DNA from: Macrolepiota albuminosa
Taxonomy: Eukaryota; Basidiomycota; Agaricomycetes; Agaricales; Agaricaceae
DNA length: 64,000 nt
Assembly (NCBI GenBank): GCA_027475525.1
Contig: JAMWFC010000054.1
Location: forward strand, 2,596,468-2,660,467
Direction: 5' to 3'
Part shown: positions 44,843 through 54,852 of the stretch, one piece after another
How the letters are laid out: the number at the start of each line of letters is the position of its first letter
Position numbering within the stretch: the stretch's first letter is position 1
Made by a program: the position numbers and the translations under genes
The notes under the pieces: generated by a model
The model's input: only the letters and a program-made list of their open reading frames with translations
What the model was told of the DNA's origin: nothing
Databases searched by the model: none

Positions 44843-47800
44843 GTGATGAGGATCATGGAGATGAAGCGCTTATCTTGGACTATAACCATTGGACTGGGCA
44901 AGTAAACTTTATATCATATACCCCTTTAGCCCGTGAAATCTTGAATTCTTCTTCGTTGCTTACTAGCGAAGCGTTATCCTACTTATACCTCACGGCGTCA
45001 GATATTACTGAAAACCTTTCAACAGACACTTATTTCGTTTCTACTCCCGACTCAAAAGAATCTTTGATATCAGGTTTCGCTAGAAACCATGACTCTATTT
45101 TAAATACGTTTGCTAACAATAATACCCCTAAGCGCAAAGGAGTTCAGGTCAAGAAGAAATATAAACCCGTAGCGCTTAAAACGAAACCAGTAGCAAGCGC
45201 CGTATCCGAGGAATTTCGCATCGAAAGAAAAATAATAGGCGACCCTTTGGCTACCCTGCCAAAACTCAACCCAAATCCACTACCCTTCGAACCAACGGGA
45301 CGATTTACAGAAGAACGAAAGGCGCTATTTCTTAGCGCCCACGATACCGGCTTCCTCTCGACGGAGGAGATGAACGTATTAGTCGACATCATGCAAAAAC
45401 AGAATGAGGCTTTTGCATGGGAGGACTCAGAACGCGGTAAACTTAGAACTGACTTCTTTCCACCAGTGGTTATACCGACAATACCGCACGTGCCCTGGAC
45501 TGAGCATAACCGACCCATACCCCCGGGCATCGAAGCCGAAGTCTGCCAAATTATTCGCTCCAAGATAGCGGCAGGTGTATACGAGCCTTCTAATTCGGCC
45601 TACCGCTCGAGGTGGTTCTGCGTACTAAAGAAAAACGGGAAGCTACGTATAGTTCACAGCCTAGAACCGCTAAACAAAGTCACCATTCGTCATTCAGGGG
45701 TACCGCCATTTCCCGATCACGTCGCTGAATCTTTTGCGGGACGAATATGTGGCGCTACCCTGGATTTGTACGTAGGCTATGACGAGCGCTTAATCCATCC
45801 TTCCTCTCGCGACTTGACGACATTTCAAACACCGTTTGGGGCGCTACGACTAGTCACACTTCCTATGGGATGGACAAACTCGGTACCGATATTTCACGAT
45901 GATATTACGTTTATCCTACAGCCCGAAATACCTCACCATGTGCTCAGCTTCATAGACGACGTAGGAGTTAAAGGCCCGAAGGATTGGCGATTGGTAGATG
46001 GCAAGCCCGAAGTTCACCCAGAAAATCCTAATATTCGTATGGCGCTATGGGACTTCTTTCAACTGGTTAACCGAGTACTTCAGCGCATGAAGTATTGTGG
46101 CGGGACGTTTTCGGGGCACAAGCTCGTTCTTTGCGCACCGCAGTTTAAAATTTTGGGGCATGTTTGCACGCCAGAAGGCAGGATTCCAGAAAAGAGCCGA
46201 TTAGCACTGTTGGAGAAATGGGGGATCTGTCATAACCTCTCGGAAGTTCGCGCGTTCTTGGGCACTGTAGGGGTGCTGCGCATGTTCATACACCATTTTT
46301 CTCATCGCGCAAACGCCCTTAATCGCCTAACCCGTTCAGGGGTCCCCTTCGAATTCGGACCCGATCAAATCAATGCCCAGAAGGACTTAGTAAAGGCGCT
46401 ACAGGAAGCGAAACCATTGGTACCCATTGACTATACTACCGCCGATCCCATTATACTTGCTGTTGACACATCATATATCGCCGTTGGCTTCTTCTTATGC
46501 CAGTGTGATAGCGCGAACCGGAAGATCAGGCGCTACAATCGCTTCGGATCGATTACCCTTAACGACCGAGAATCGCGCTACAGTCAGCCCAAGCTAGAGT
46601 TATATGGCTTGTTTCGATCGTTTCAGGCGCTGCGCATGTACCTCATTGGGGTACAAAATCTCATTGTCGAGGTCAACGCACGATACATCAAAGGAATGCT
46701 TCAGAACCCTGATATTCAACCGTCGGCCAGTATGAACCGCTGGGTAGTAGCGATATTAATGTTTCACTTCGAGTTAGTACACATCAGAAGTGCATTCCAT
46801 GGGCCAGATGGATTATCTAGGCGACTCAGACAACCGGAAGATGAAGCACTAGACGATAGCGACAACGATGTATTTGACGACTAGATCGATCGATTGCATG
46901 GTTTCATGCATATCATTCAGCTGCCTATTCCGGCGCTTCACGAAGACCAACCAGTTTCAAATTGGCTTCACCCTATTGTTCCGTACCAGCCCCGACCATA
47001 TCAGGCGTCATCAACTTTTTACACGGCCAGTATCTATAACGTCGCTAAGCCATCTAACGATCTAAAGATAGTCGAGGAACCAAGACCCTTGCAAGAAGAC
47101 AGTCAGAACCTGCCATATTCGGCGGTACCTTGAAGCGCCAAAGCTAAGTCAGAAGATCAGCGAGTGGACCAGGTTAGGAAGTGGCTACAGGATTTGCGAC
47201 GACCATCAGACCTTACGGATACGGAATACGCCACCTTCATTCGATATGCGACAACTTTCTTTATGGTGGAAAACCGACTTTGGCGACGAAATAGAGATGG
47301 CGCCCATAAACTAGTAATTAAACCGGATGATCGAGTTAGGATTCTGCGCGCTATGCATGATGACTTGGGACACCGAGGACTCTATGCAACAAGGGCGAAC
47401 CTTTTGGAGCGCTTTTGGTGGCCGCAAGTTAGCGCCGATATCGCGTGGTATATTCGCACTTGTCATCTCTGTCAAATTCAGCAGACACGTCAGGTTCTAA
47501 TTCCCCCAACAGTAGCGACTCCCGCGCCGTTATTCGGAAAAATATATATCGACACCATGCACATGCCCAAGTCAGGGCGCTACAAGTATATCATTCAAGG
47601 AAGGTGTTCCTTGGTACATTGGCCGGAGTTCTGTATGCTCCAGCGGGAAAATACAGACGCTATAGCTACACGAGATCGTCACAGACAACGGAGCGCCAAT
47701 AGTTAAGGCGCTCACTTATCTTGCCAAGAAATACAACATACAACACATCCGAGTCTCAGGATACAATAAACGTGCTAATGGAATCGTAGAAAGGCCTCAT

Positions 47801-48489
47801 TTCGATGTTCGACAAGCGCTATTCAAGGCGGTCGACGGCGACGAAAGTCGCTGGAGCGAGGCGACTTATTCGGTCTTCTGGTCGGAGCGGGTTACCGTAC
47901 GAAAGAGGATGGGCTGCTCTCCCTACTATGCGGCGACTGGCACCCACCCCTTGCTACCTGCGGACATGGTGGAAGCGACGTATTTACAACCCCCACCGAA
48001 CTCAATACTATCCTCTACCAACATGATCGCTAGACGCGCTATAGACTTACAACGACGCATGGAGGATCTCGAGCGCTTACACGAGGTAGTATTTCAGGCT
48101 AGACGACAAGCTGCGCTACGATTTGAGACCGAGCATAGCGCCACGATCCGAGACTACAACAGGTAGTATTTCAGGCTAGACGACAAGCTGCGCTACAATT
48201 TGAGACCGAGCATAGCGCCACGATCCGAGACTACAACTTCACAACTGGCACCCTAGTACTAATGCGCAACTCCAAGATCGAAGTTACTCATAACAAAAAG
48301 ATGCGGCCTCGGTATCTGGGACCCCTAATTGTGGTTTCCCGCAATCGGGGAGGCGCATACGTACTCTGCGAGTTGGACGGCTCAGTTTTGCATCGACCAG
48401 TAGCGGCGTTCCGACTCATTCCCTACTTAGCGCGCGAACACATTTCACTGCCTTTATCGGCGCTAGACGTTGACACTGCTAAACTTTGA
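44809..48489 (+). pseudogene. Pol of element C: reverse transcriptase, RNase H, integrase
   Basis: 44809-46884 holds the RT (SAYRSRWFCVLKKNGKLRIV, LVTLPMGWTNSVPIFHDDI, active site HHVLSFIDDVGVKGP) and RNase H (ILAVDTSYIAVGFFLCQCD, DRESRYSQPKLELYGLFRS). The frame is interrupted by TAG 46882-46884 and TGA 47131-47133 but stays the same to 47706. The integrase has H...H (MHDDLGHRG) and C-X2-C (TCHLCQIQ), a first catalytic Asp in KIYIDTMHM and, in a shifted frame after about 47690, EIVTDNGAPIVKAL and GYNKRANGIVERPHFDVRQA. Residues expected between these are missing, so a small deletion lies near 47670-47690. The 77-bp duplication 48084-48237 adds a further shift. The end (KMRPRYLGPLIVVSRNRGGA) reaches 48489. 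No chromodomain is seen. Confidence 0.9.
48084..48237. repeat. 77-bp tandem duplication in integrase, one mismatch
   Basis: Copies 48084-48160 and 48161-48237 differ at one base (G48120 against A48197). Skipping one copy restores the integrase frame. Confidence 0.92.
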
Positions 48490-48692
48490 GAGCTAGAGGA
48501 GACCGAACTTGTGGACGATGATGAAGTCGCACCAGAAGAAGAAACCGATCAGTAATAGGATCCTAAGGGGAAGGGCGCTAGACCTTAGCGCCTTGCACCT
48601 TACTTATGAATGGAACAACAACGCATTGAATTTCATACTATACAATACTATACAGGGCTATGGATCTGGCAATAATTGATCTATGGGCTACT

Positions 48693-49558
48693 TTACGTTC
48701 TACGGCGAGGACCCCTGACAAATCCCTCAGAGCGACGGGGGTGCTGTCTGCGGCGGAGATGCGCAGGAGAAGGAGGCGGTGCAGGGGGAAGAATAGGCAA
48801 CGGAGTAGAGGGAAAGGTCCCCGGAGGAAAGGTGGAGAAGCCGGGAGGAGATTCATTGGTGGGAGCAGGCAGCGCTCCAGCATGAATGGTGGAGGAGCCG
48901 GTGGGAGATTCGTTTATGGGAGCAGGTGGCGCTCCAGCTCCGAAGCGAAAGGTGAAGGAACCGGGTGGAGACTCACGTATGGGGGCAGGAGGCGCTCCCG
49001 CTCCGAAGCGAGGAGCTAGAGGCATAAACGGTATGATGACGCGCTGAAGCGTGGCGGCACGAACTTCGTCATCAATCAGGTCCGGCAAGGGCAACCACTT
49101 CAAAGTCTGAAGCTGGGGGTCAGCACACCTGAACGTAGGAGCGGGAAAAGAAGAGGAACTAACAACATTATCTGTTTCGAGGAGTAGGTACTCCAAGCTT
49201 TTTGTGCTACCCTAGGAGCGGGAAAAGAAGAGGAACTAACAACATTATCCGTTTCGAGGAGTAGGTACTCCAAGCTTTTTGTGCTACCCGAAACAGGAGG
49301 CTGGAAGGACACGTAAGACGGTACTTGATCACCCTGACGACAGAAACTTACCACGTTGGGATGCTGTTTGGACTCCACGAGCCACTCCTGGGCCATAGCC
49401 AGAAGTAACCGGTAGCGCCGAATCAGGGTAAGGATATTTCCGTTATGGTGTCGGATACCGCCTGGAGGCAGTCGAGCAAAGAACATCTCGAGGCGATCTA
49501 AAACCTCGGGACGAGGGACGGAGGTGATGTCTTCGAGAAAGAAAGAGGGAGTAGGCAT
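48693..49558 (-). CDS. Antisense gene 3 in element C, unknown protein with Pro-rich repeats
   Basis: Starts at ATG 49558 (MPTPSFFLEDITSVPRPEVL) and ends at 48693. The first 90 residues (LDRLEMFFARLPPGG, LIRRYRLLLAMAQEWLVESK) resemble the start of the two other minus-strand genes of this element. The second half has three copies of a ~20-residue repeat (FGAGAPPAPIRESPPGSFTF and variants). The frame is shifted only by the 77-bp duplication 49136-49289; skipping one copy gives a single exon of about 262 codons with no stop. A TATATA lies 40 bp upstream of the ATG. Function unknown. The opposite strand is also open in part here, but the TATA box and paralogy favour the minus strand. Confidence 0.6.
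49136..49289. repeat. 77-bp tandem duplication, one mismatch
   Basis: Copies 49136-49212 and 49213-49289 differ at one base (T49171 against C49248). It breaks antisense gene 3. Confidence 0.92.
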
Positions 49559-49597
49559 TCCGAAGAACTTAACAACGCTAGGCCCGGAAATCTCAAA

Positions 49598-49603
49598 TAT
49601 ATA
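49598..49603 (-). promoter_or_regulatory. TATA box of antisense gene 3
   Basis: TATATA on the minus strand, 40 bp before ATG 49558. Confidence 0.5.
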
Positions 49604-49951
49604 CCTAGCGACATTATGCAGGGTCGAAGGGACTTAGGAAACAGAACTTATGCGGCACAATCACGAGGACGCGACAACAACGATGTATTTCATATAACTA
49701 CGGCAAAAGAAGCAAAAAGCTGGGAATATGTTAGGCCGGTGGCGCTGCGAAGAAGATGGGATCGCCTCACTCAAACAATAAGGGGGGGGGGAGAAAAACA
49801 ACACGCGACAGGTCAAGAAGGGCCGAACCAAGAAATGCGCTTGCTAACAACCGTCGGCCCCTCGAGGGGACCACGAAAGAGACGAGCGCCGGTATACTTG
49901 CGAGGGGACTAGGAGAAAAGAGCCGTTAGACACGGAAGGAGAGGTGATGGC

Positions 49952-50334
49952 TCAGTTACTAACCAGGTAATAGCTTTCCTCCATCAAAAGTTGAAGACGA
50001 TCCGCCGTGTCTTCGGTGGCGATTTCCTGGATTTGGGCGACTGTCAGAAGGAATGCGCCAAGAATAGCAAGACACGCATATGGAAAGCCTGACTCCAAGT
50101 GGCCTCTGTACCAAAACGCGTTAACGGGGACGCGTCTCCCCAAATTTCACAAGCAGCCCGCAGAAGCCGACAGCGACGACCCAACTCGACTACTTCGTCG
50201 GCCAACTTAGGAATACCCTTGGGAGGGTAATGGTGAAAGAACGAGGTGGCCCGGTCCAGAAAAGTGGGAGGGTCCATGGTAACATAGGCGCGATCACAGC
50301 TTCGAGTCCACACGCAACCAGACGGGGTGGCCAT
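49952..50334 (-). CDS. Antisense gene 2 in element C, unknown short protein
   Basis: ATG 50334 opens MATPSGCVWTRSCDRAYVTM, then PTFLDRATSFFHHYPPKGIP and ELGRRCRLLRAACEIWG, which resembles the N-terminal module of antisense genes 1 and 3. That frame ends at 50044. A second open frame (50143-49952, ending EDTADRLQLLMEESYYLVSN) overlaps it and could be a spliced second exon; I could not settle the junction. TATAAA lies 38 bp upstream of the ATG. Function unknown. Confidence 0.45.
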
Positions 50335-50371
50335 CGCGAAGACTGATGGAATCGAGTTGATGCATAAGTAA

Positions 50372-50377
50372 TTTATA
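50372..50377 (-). promoter_or_regulatory. TATA box of antisense gene 2
   Basis: TATAAA on the minus strand, 38 bp before ATG 50334. Confidence 0.5.
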
Positions 50378-50857
50378 GGACACAGGAAGTGTTTCGATTA
50401 GCGACAGCGTGGGAGGTCATTTCTCAAGGAGCCAGGACCCTAACAGGAGCGCTAGCCAATCAAAAGTGTTTAACTTATTCTGGGCCCCTCCAAAAAGGGA
50501 ATCGACATTCGATGTTCAGCGCTTACTCACAACCGCGCTAAACGGGCATAAGCGATCACTGGTTTTCTATTTCTTTATACGCGCTACTTCTTACATGGAT
50601 CTGCTTATTTATTTCCAGACAGCTCCTATTTTCTACTTAGGCTGGCGCGGTAATGGCTATTGGACCGCGTCGGCAAAGGGGTTTTTGCGCTGTGATGATC
50701 TACTGAGCGTTTCCCCTTTTTACTTATTTTTCTTTTGATTACTTACAAACTGACGATTTGAAGCCAAGGGAGGCGTTTATTTTTAGTATCACACACACTA
50801 CAAAGTTCGTATCAAAAGACAAAAGTCCATAAAAGTTTAAAAGCGCTAAGGGGTCGG

Positions 50858-51011
50858 CAACTACGGATCATACTTGGGAAGGGCGGGATCGCCCAAAGGA
50901 AGCAAGTCCCCGTCCTGGATCGAGTTACTCGCTTCAACTACGGATCATACTTGGGAAGGGCGGGATCGCCCAAAGGAAGCAAGTCCCCGTCCTGGATCGA
51001 GTTACTCGCTT
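50858..51011. repeat. 77-bp exact tandem duplication at the end of antisense gene 1
   Basis: Copies 50858-50934 and 50935-51011 are identical. The stop codon of antisense gene 1 (50938-50940) lies in the right copy, so the protein is not altered. Confidence 0.95.
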
Positions 51012-53458
51012 GCCACTCAAGCGCAGCTGAAATATCGTCATGGAGCTCGAGAAGGAGGCGCTTGCGGCAAGCTAAGGTGGAAACGCGAGGACGCAGGTTT
51101 GCAAGTTTGCGACCAACGGCTTCGGTCGCATCCTTGATATGGCGGAGTTGCTGGCAAAGGTCGGCAGAAGGACGTAGAGGGGTAACAGGATAGGAGAACT
51201 CGTCCCCGAGCCAAGGGAAGGCGTCGCCAGAAACTCGCATGGCGGGAGGGGGTGTCCAAAAGGGATCGAACTTATTGGAGGATTAGAAAAGGGGAGAAAA
51301 GGGGAACGAACAAAGACGGACGTACCCGGACAGTTACAGGCGCACGGGGCGTCCACTCATGGCGCTCGTCGCCGGGGGACATAGCTCTGGCGGAAGAAAG
51401 ATGGATGCCGTAGGGAGGCAAGTATCTCCAGCGGCGACGACGCTCACCTTCCGGCACCAGGGTTCCTTCGGACTCCGGCGCCGCAGAAGTCTCGCGACTA
51501 CTAGTAAAAGAAGGGGAGCTGTGGGGAGGAGTAAGGGACGGAGTAATAGGAAGAGCCACCGGAGTGTCGCTAGCCGCAACCGACTCGGGGGCAGGGGTAG
51601 CGCCAGCATCAGACATAACGACATCTTCGGCAGCAGGGATAGCCACTACGGCGGGAACAGGAGTGGGGGACCTACCAGTCAAGAAGTTAGCACGCGAATA
51701 AAAGAGAAGTTAGGAAAATACGTACTGGTTACCACTGGGGCCACTCTGACGAGGGTTAGCGGCGATAGGGGGAGTAAGGCGAAGCAGGAGAGCGCGTACC
51801 GCCAACAGCGCATCGGCATCAACAATGGGCTCAGCTTCATCATCATCCTCTCCCTCGGCATCCCTCTCAGTGCCTTCCCCCTCATCCGTAGAAGACTCGG
51901 TCAAAGACAAAACCACAGGCGTAGCAGGCGCTAGCTCGCAGCGCTTACCAGGGCTCTTGCCAGGAGACGCGACAACAGGCTTACGCTTCAAAAGGACGGG
52001 ACGACGAGGAGAGCGAGCAAAAGGTGCCGCCACGGTAGTACCATCCTGGGTAGTCGGCAGTGCCAGGCTGGCTGCGCTGATCACCGTGGGTTGGTGAATA
52101 GCTGCCAGATCACGTTGCTGCAGCACGAAGTCCCGGGCGTTATGAACCAACACCGTGCGCTCATAGTTCCTTTGCATAATGGCGTCCCTACCACGTTTAC
52201 GAGTACGAATCCTGTTGAAGGCACAGCCTCGTTTCAACGCATCGCACCGATAGCAAGGCAGAGACGCAGTAGGAAACCAGCAGCCCTCAGGATCGTTCTC
52301 AGACCAACACTTGTCACACTAAGAAAGAAGTCAGCGACGGCATGAATCTACCAATGGGCAAACCAGTGCTTACCGCGCCAATCTTTGCCCTAAACGCGCG
52401 ACGCTCCAAGGGTGCAACGGTAACCTTCTTCTTGCTGCCCAGTACTTGGACACCAGCTGGGACGCCGGTATCAATGACGGTAGTATCACGGCGAAGACGC
52501 AAAAGGTCGCGAAGCTCCGCGTCGGTGAACATGGTCTGGTTAGGCGCCTATCGACATTAACATTTAGGCGCTAAAGTCTAGCGACAACGAGCAAAGCACT
52601 TACGACATACAAAGGGGGAACACGAGCAGGGAGATTGATCTGGAAGGGGAGAAGTCAGAAAAATGGAGTAAGGAAGATAGGGAAAGAACGCACGGTACGT
52701 TTGGGAGGAGAACTAGCACGAGCAGGAGGCACTCGTTCAATAACAATGGCGAAATTACGCGGAGGACCGTGAGAAGTTGGGCGCGTCGGGCCGGGTCGTG
52801 GCTCGCTACGAGAAACGGCAATACGTTTGATGGCCGAATGGGGAGGGGCAGTACGGACGGGAGAAGCAGCGCTTGGGGCAGGGCGAGTGGAAGAAGCAGC
52901 GCCACGAAAAGGGCTGCCAAGAACGGAAGGAGGCGGAACAGAAGTCGAAGAAGGAGGGGCGGCAGGAACAGAAGGGACAGTAGAGGCCAAGGGGGCAGTA
53001 GGAAGACTGGCGACGGTGGGAGACGTGGCAACTGACTACTCAAGGATTAACAGCGGAAAAAGGGGGAGGAGAAGGAAGGACTTACTTCGCTGACCTCGGT
53101 ACTAGCCAACAACGCATCGATCTCGTCAGATAAGGAGGGAGCCTAGTATGGGCGCTGAACCTTAGCGCCACAACACCAAAATCAAACTTAGAAAACTTAC
53201 AAAAAGGTCCGCGAAAGGGCACAACCAATTGGCACCCTCATACTCACGGTACCGGGCCACGCACCACTCGCGAACCTCGTCACCCCGCTCCCAGGAACTG
53301 TCGGAGCCGCGGACCACGAGCCAGCGCCGATAGAGTTGCATAATACCAGGGACGGTTTGTGGCGCATCGGCGGGACCGACAGACTTAGCGCGATCAAATA
53401 AATAGGAGGCCTTAGCCAGGAAATTGCGGAGAGCAGAGGCGTTGAAAGAAGTGGACAT
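50938..53458 (-). CDS. Antisense gene 1 in element C: intact eight-exon gene with zinc-cluster-like motif
   Basis: Exons on the minus strand: 53458-53201, 53142-53086, 53035-52694, 52639-52604, 52547-52374, 52318-51726, 51671-51326 and 51270-50938. Seven introns of about 43-60 nt have GT...AG ends, mostly GTAAGT/GTAAGC or GTACGT, and all phases agree. The product is about 712 residues with no stop. Exon 1 is an N-terminal module (MSTSFNASALRNFLAKASYL, LYRRWLVVRGSDSSWERGDE) shared with antisense genes 2 and 3. Exon 3 is Pro/Ser/Arg rich. Exon 5 reads FTDAELRDLLRLRRDTTVID and VPAGVQVLGSKKKV. Exon 6 opens with CDKCWSENDPEGC and CYRCDALKRGCAFN, six cysteines as C-X2-C-X8-C-X8-C-X2-C-X6-C, close to a Zn2Cys6 cluster, followed by RTRKRGR. 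An acidic stretch (TDEGEGTERDAEGEDDDEAE) and a C-terminal helical part follow. DNA binding is an inference. I know no family. Confidence 0.75.
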
Positions 53459-53510
53459 ACTGGAAAGATGGGAAGGAAAACACGGGAAGGTGAAGTACGG
53501 AAAACGACTT

Positions 53511-53516
53511 TTTATA
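53511..53516 (-). promoter_or_regulatory. TATA box of antisense gene 1
   Basis: TATAAA (in CTTATAAAAAG) on the minus strand, 53 bp before ATG 53458 and about 90 bp from the right LTR, so the promoter is internal to the element. Confidence 0.55.
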
Positions 53517-53596
53517 AGGCGCCGGCGGCATTATACGGACCGTAGCGCAGTCAAATTAACGACGGTGTTTGACTGAGGACAGTCAATTTTTCAGTT

Positions 53597-53605
53597 GGGG
53601 GGAGA
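53597..53605 (+). other. Polypurine tract of element C
   Basis: GGGGGGAGA directly before the right LTR, where second-strand synthesis would be primed. Confidence 0.75.
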
Positions 53606-54648
53606 TGATAGGCTTCTACTCGGACTGAGCGCATCAAGGGACATTATAGGCCGACCAACACTTGACACACTAAAGGCTCTAGCGACCAGCCTTGGGTACA
53701 GAGCAGCCCTAGCGCGGGCGCTCTATGGCAAGACTTATCCATTCATCTCAATCACCAGTATCAGCCCCTCAGCGCACTCCACTCAGTTACTTTGAAGACC
53801 AAGAAGACTCAGGACTCATAGCGCTAGCATAACGGCGGGAGGGGACTCTGACCAAACCCCGATCAGTACTGGAAGGAGTTAGCAATTGGCGCTGTCAATC
53901 ACCGAGGCACCTCAATCAGAAGTCTAAAAGAATCAATGACGACGAGACAGGATACACGCAGACCCGACATTTAAATCTATCAAAAAATGGTACAATGTTT
54001 AGCACCGGAATTAGCGCTCACAGCGTCTGTCGAGGATTCCCCGACCATACCCTGAGATGGCATGGCCAATTAAATTACATCAAAAAGTGAGCAAACTCGT
54101 ACCACTTCTAAGTAGTTTTAGAGTCGCCGTTGGTCGCCGTCACCCATGTGCTGCAGGTTGCCGTTGACAGGTGGCCGTTAGCTACAGTCACGAAGGGAGG
54201 CGCTAATTGGTAGCGCCGTCAATGGACTTATTTTGGAAATAATGTAGCGCATAGTATAAAAACTAGCTACTTGCCATGTATATAACAACAAATCGTAACC
54301 TCTTGAGCACCCAGTTACACTTAGCGTTCAAATCATGCTAGCATTGCCTGACTTTGCCACCAAGTTCGGCGCTAGCTTCATCTATCTCGTCTTCGTCGTT
54401 TACGGTGCCACCTACGGGCACGCTACGCTGCGCTATTCGTTTATTTCTCTATAACTTCTCCTAAACTACGACGCTTACTACTTGCTAGGTAGCACCCGAG
54501 GCGCTACCGTCTAGCGCATCATCCTACCACCTCTGCTCAAGCACACCGGGACCCTGCCGGGACTCCTCACAAACCCATACGCCAGGCGCTGGAGACGGCG
54601 TTGTACTGCGTATACGTCCAGCGCACTCAACCACTGTTGGCGTCATCA
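53606..54648 (+). repeat. Right LTR of element C
   Basis: 1,043 bp, TGATAGG...GTCATCA, no length difference from the left LTR. Differences are nearly all transitions, many at CpG. Confidence 0.95.
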
Positions 54649-54652
54649 GCGG
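54649..54652. other. Target site duplication of element C, right (GCGG)
   Basis: Same four bases as 41042-41045. Removing element C and one copy joins codons of the accessory ORF of element B in frame. Confidence 0.8.
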
Positions 54653-54667
54653 CCCCCAATAGGCCAT
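54653..54667 (-). pseudogene. First codons of accessory ORF B, cut off by element C
   Basis: Minus-strand ATG at 54667-54665 followed by GCC TAT TGG GGG and the CCG that spans the insertion site. It continues at 41041 and downwards as QKGDQ. Confidence 0.7.
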
Positions 54668-54852
54668 TTTCACTAGACACGTAGACTATGTGTATTGGGA
54701 CTGAGAAAAGAAAGAAAAAAAAAACAATCTCCCAACTCCGCTAGTGGTGTAAACAACTACAAATACATGCCACCCAGCCTCTCACCAGCGATCAAAGTGG
54801 ACTTCGTCCACATTCCACCACCACACGCGCATTACGTGCATTTTGCTAGCTA

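Larger units (their letters stand above)
41046..54648 (+). mobile_element. LTR retrotransposon C (Ty3 type), 13.6 kb, nested in element B
   Basis: It is bounded by two 1,043-bp direct LTRs (TGATAGG...GTCATCA) and by a 4-bp target duplication GCGG. It carries a primer binding site after the left LTR, gag-protease and pol on the plus strand, and a polypurine tract before the right LTR. About 16 differences by eye between the LTRs (near 98.5 % identity), nearly all transitions, point to a fairly young insertion. The region 48.5-53.6 kb is unusual: it holds three minus-strand genes, larger than any normal 3' UTR. Intergenic parts (49559-49951 and 50335-50857) show no further gene. Confidence 0.95.

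Noticed and set aside
48660..53093. Long plus-strand open frames opposite the antisense genes (for example 48660-49019, 51359-51934, 52769-53093)
   Set aside because: They are shadows of the spliced minus-strand genes, which have TATA boxes, consistent introns and paralogous modules.
53595..53795. Short plus-strand ORF in the right LTR
   Set aside because: It is LTR sequence, also present in the left LTR, with no motif.
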